From assembly GCA_025358515.1 (NCBI GenBank), contig JANYJG010000005.1, positions 68,779 through 105,686 on the forward strand: DNA of 36,908 nucleotides, read 5' to 3'. Each line of letters begins with the position of its first letter. Position 1 is the stretch's first letter. Under the pieces are notes generated by a model, which searched no databases, was not told where the DNA came from, and worked only from the letters and a program-made list of their open reading frames with translations. Made by a program: the position numbers and the translations under genes. This DNA comes from Chloroflexota bacterium. Its GTDB lineage: Bacteria > Chloroflexota > Limnocylindria > Limnocylindrales > CSP1-4. Positions 35,101 to 36,908 of the stretch are shown piece after piece.

Positions 35101-36908
35101 GTCCGATTCGGGCAGTGCCACCTGGAAGGACGCCCGCGGCAACACCTACGGCCCGCTCGGCGGGGTCGTCTCGACCCGCGTCATTCCGGCCCGCAAGCTC
35201 ATCGTCACCAAGACCGACGTCTCCACGATCGATGCGGCAGGCCACGTCGTCGTCAACTACGACATCGCGATCACGAACATGGGCAGCCAATCGGTAACGG
35301 GCGTCGTCCTCACCGACAGCCCGGACCCGAACTCCACTCTCGTGTCCGGCTGGGTGAGCGCGAGCCAGGGCCTCGTGACCTCAGGTAACGGCTCCGGCGA
35401 CCACGCCGCAGGCGTGAACCTCGGCACGATTGCAAGTGGCGGCTCGGCAACCGTCGATCTCCGGGTGATCGTTACCGGCGCCCTTCCGGCGGGTGTCACC
35501 ACCATCGCCAATCAGGCGACCGTCAGCAGTAACGAGCTCGACCCGGTTCTCTCCGACGACCCAGACTACCCGGGTGCCTCGGATCCGACGCTGACATCGG
35601 TCTCCTCGTCCAGTGGCCCGGGTGGCTCTGGCGACTACGCGCATCCGAACATCGGCAGCCCCACGCCGCCAGATGGCTCCGTCGTAACGGCGCCGACTCT
35701 GATCAGCGTCCCGATCAGCGCTGACAGCTCCTTCACCCCCGCGTCCTGGGACATCTCGTACCGCCCCGCCGGCGGGACCGTCAACACCTCGATTGGCAAC
35801 GGCGATCTTGCGACGCCGGGCGCCGTTAGCGCGTCTGGCACCCTCGATCCGACGCGGCTTCCCAATGGCGTCTATCTAGTGACCGTGACGGCCCATGCGT
35901 CCGACGGCACGAACCAGGCGGCCACGACGAGTGTGATCGTCGATGGCAACCTCAAGCTCGGCCGCTACAGGGTCACCTACCAGGATGCGAACGTTCCGGT
36001 GGGCGGCATCCCGATCCAGGTTCTGCGCACCCATGACAGCTTCGACAAGACCAAGGGCGACTTCGGCATCGGCTGGCAGATGGCGCTCGGCAATTTCCGG
36101 GTCGAGGTTAGCCGACCGCTCGGTGCGGGCGGCTGGAGCCAGGAGGCCTTTGGCTGCGGCGCCGTCCTGTGCTCGATTCGCTACAAGAGCGCCATCGCCC
36201 ATTTCGTGACGGTGGTTTGGCCCGATGGCCATCAGGAGATCTTCGATCTCACGCCGCTCGATAGCAGCACATATCTGGGCGGCGTGTTCACCGCCACGGC
36301 GTTCACATCGCGAGCTGGGTCTACGTCCAAGCTCGAGGCCCTCGACAACTCGCTGATGTTCCTCGGGGACGGCAACCTCTCCGGCGTGGATTTCGGCAGC
36401 GGCGGCGCATACAACCCGACGCGCTTTCGCCTGACCGCCAAAGACGGCACAGTCTACGTCCTCGACACCGTCAGCGGCCTCGTTTCGGAGACCGACCGTG
36501 TCGGCAACAGCGTCACCGTCGACTCGGCCGGCATCCACTCGAGCCTCGGGCCCTCGATCACGTTCGTGCGCGACAGCGCCGGGCGGATCAACGAGCTCGA
36601 CAAGCCCGATGGCGCCAAGGTCACCTACGCCTACGACTCCGCGGGCAATCTCGGCTCGGTCACTGACGAGCGCAACAAGACAGTCACCTACCACTACGAC
36701 GCAGACCACAACCTGACCGAAACCCTCGACCCGGACGGGCATCCTCTGCGCTCCCTCACCTACTGGCCCGACGGGCGGCTCAAGACCGTGACCGACGGCG
36801 CCGGGAACGTGAGCACCATCACTCTCGATCCGAACGCCCGAACCGAGATAGTCACCGGTCCGGATCCGCGGCTGACCACGATCACCTCGATGAACCCACG
36901 CGGCGACA
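32186..36908 (+). CDS. Giant secreted multidomain protein: signal peptide, beta-sandwich-like N-domain, PKD-like domains, polymer-like beta region, DUF11-like repeats, RHS/YD-repeat shell (3' end outside window)
   Basis: Open frame from ATG 32186 to the window end (~1574 codons). MRLGHFRIGHILLSTASFAAIITLVATSFAVVPAVAADTSD (Sec signal); VTEGSVVTLDGRASTDPASKPLTYAWSLI...DGLYRFLLTVSNGEKSATDEVDVKV (PKD); LIVTKTDVSTIDAAGHVVVNYDIAITNMGSQSVTGVVLTDSP (DUF11); GIPIQVLRTHDSFDKTKGDFGIGWQM and DKPDGAKVTYAYDSAGNLGSVTDERNKTVTYHYDADHNLTETLDPDG (RHS/YD). Confidence 0.9.
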   Translation, partial: MRLGHFRIGHILLSTASFAAIITLVATSFAVVPAVAADTSDASGAVLPYQASGYHYLVVPIAGGPAGFQDPGFDESAWSTGQGAFGSGGYCTPHQLDRTNWPVGTDILVRHDIDLPAGTTNVVVNGGIDNDIFMYWNGQLLGTPRVHEGCAAPGDFSIAVPQDDLVAGKNVLAIRARDRGDQSWLDVSVTAVAPKESPAPVAKAGADISVTEGSVVTLDGRASTDPASKPLTYAWSLISRTGPAVTLSASTGSTASFQSLDDGLYRFLLTVSNGEKSATDEVDVKVTNVAPVLSVQAEPAYAHGVALITTSFTDAGILDTQSGAIDWGDGSTQKNLPLAVQGAGWGTLVASHVYASAGSYSPKITITDDDGGSASGSVASYHVIDPVAMWANSSASGNGIDWTGGSATISGLTHANSSIRIRGAAKTFTGPTEYAGALDIAGNSPTFTPAPVKTAVKPLPIGYNMADYRPGGRAAREAGSAYHDASSSCGKNGTWQINGQTLTSGIYYANCSVKLNGHPLGGTITLIAEGDITVSGSSAQFDPYTDGLLFLSGSGSTSAIRVDAAKSSFLGYNYAASGKIVLTGSGNTFYCGLLANQIDISGNDLNVRGSGCTRPVRTVASPALVPTPAVTLSVDHADALPGDQLHFSATVSNSGATLVVPGVIGLENLGTASVSVTGHTLGLQYLSVADGAWHSVPGTITPVLRPNATAGVTYSTSADTIDGTKLGPGTLASWSFAPVVKLNPTDVVMLLDPARTAEVRIVSTFTTDPPTAPVRRLFRFGDDVSTQLRTLGASVRNVALTVVPPVGDAKSFDASSVPALASLAPGAQVTISLDSAVPGPAARTAGESDSVYLARITSFDRSALTGTAFARADAGIGTVVAPAANATATRHVPVVQLALSGPGSIEPGKTAVYSLAFANVGSTDASGIAVTDSITGAGSLPVVGAPTTLAPAERTTATASYAVPADAEPTILSDSGSATWKDARGNTYGPLGGVVSTRVIPARKLIVTKTDVSTIDAAGHVVVNYDIAITNMGSQSVTGVVLTDSPDPNSTLVSGWVSASQGLVTSGNGSGDHAAGVNLGTIASGGSATVDLRVIVTGALPAGVTTIANQATVSSNELDPVLSDDPDYPGASDPTLTSVSSSSGPGGSGDYAHPNIGSPTPPDGSVVTAPTLISVPISADSSFTPASWDISYRPAGGTVNTSIGNGDLATPGAVSASGTLDPTRLPNGVYLVTVTAHASDGTNQAATTSVIVDGNLKLGRYRVTYQDANVPVGGIPIQVLRTHDSFDKTKGDFGIGWQMALGNFRVEVSRPLGAGGWSQEAFGCGAVLCSIRYKSAIAHFVTVVWPDGHQEIFDLTPLDSSTYLGGVFTATAFTSRAGSTSKLEALDNSLMFLGDGNLSGVDFGSGGAYNPTRFRLTAKDGTVYVLDTVSGLVSETDRVGNSVTVDSAGIHSSLGPSITFVRDSAGRINELDKPDGAKVTYAYDSAGNLGSVTDERNKTVTYHYDADHNLTETLDPDGHPLRSLTYWPDGRLKTVTDGAGNVSTITLDPNARTEIVTGPDPRLTTITSMNPRGD

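Noticed and set aside
35876-36742. 288-aa minus-strand ORF
   Set aside because: Antisense to the RHS/YD region; no domain logic; shadow ORF.
1-36908. CRISPR arrays, transposases, IS inverted repeats
   Set aside because: No regularly spaced direct repeats and no transposase-like protein seen on either strand.

Overview
High-GC bacterial chromosomal window, possibly Chloroflexota-like by gene order and protein style (an inference only). Positions 1-31 kb are a dense, almost entirely minus-strand housekeeping block: smc(partial)-rnc-acpP-nusB-asp23-plsX-rpmF / DUF177 / coiled-coil gene / coaD-rsmD-recG-DAK2-asp23, divergent from rpmB; then dtd-PAP2-rpe-rlmN-fmt-def-priA-gmk-rluD-lspA-ileS-GT2-ilvE-CaCA exchanger-rpsR-ssb-rpsF. 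Beyond ~31.2 kb the character changes. There is a 49-aa Flp/Tad-type pilin gene missed by the ORF track, a clean intrinsic terminator, and a truncated 3' half of a tRNA-Leu(UAA) that starts at the anticodon loop and looks like an integration (att) scar. After a gene-poor stretch, a giant secreted plus-strand protein (signal peptide, PKD, DUF11-like domains, RHS/YD repeats) runs off the window end. The ORF track omits it because its stop codon is not in the window. Other notable points are lspA, a coiled-coil gene and a DUF177 gene that appear to lack ATG/GTG/TTG starts at the positions expected from homology and Shine-Dalgarno evidence. No searches or folding programs were run; family names come from recognising sequence motifs.
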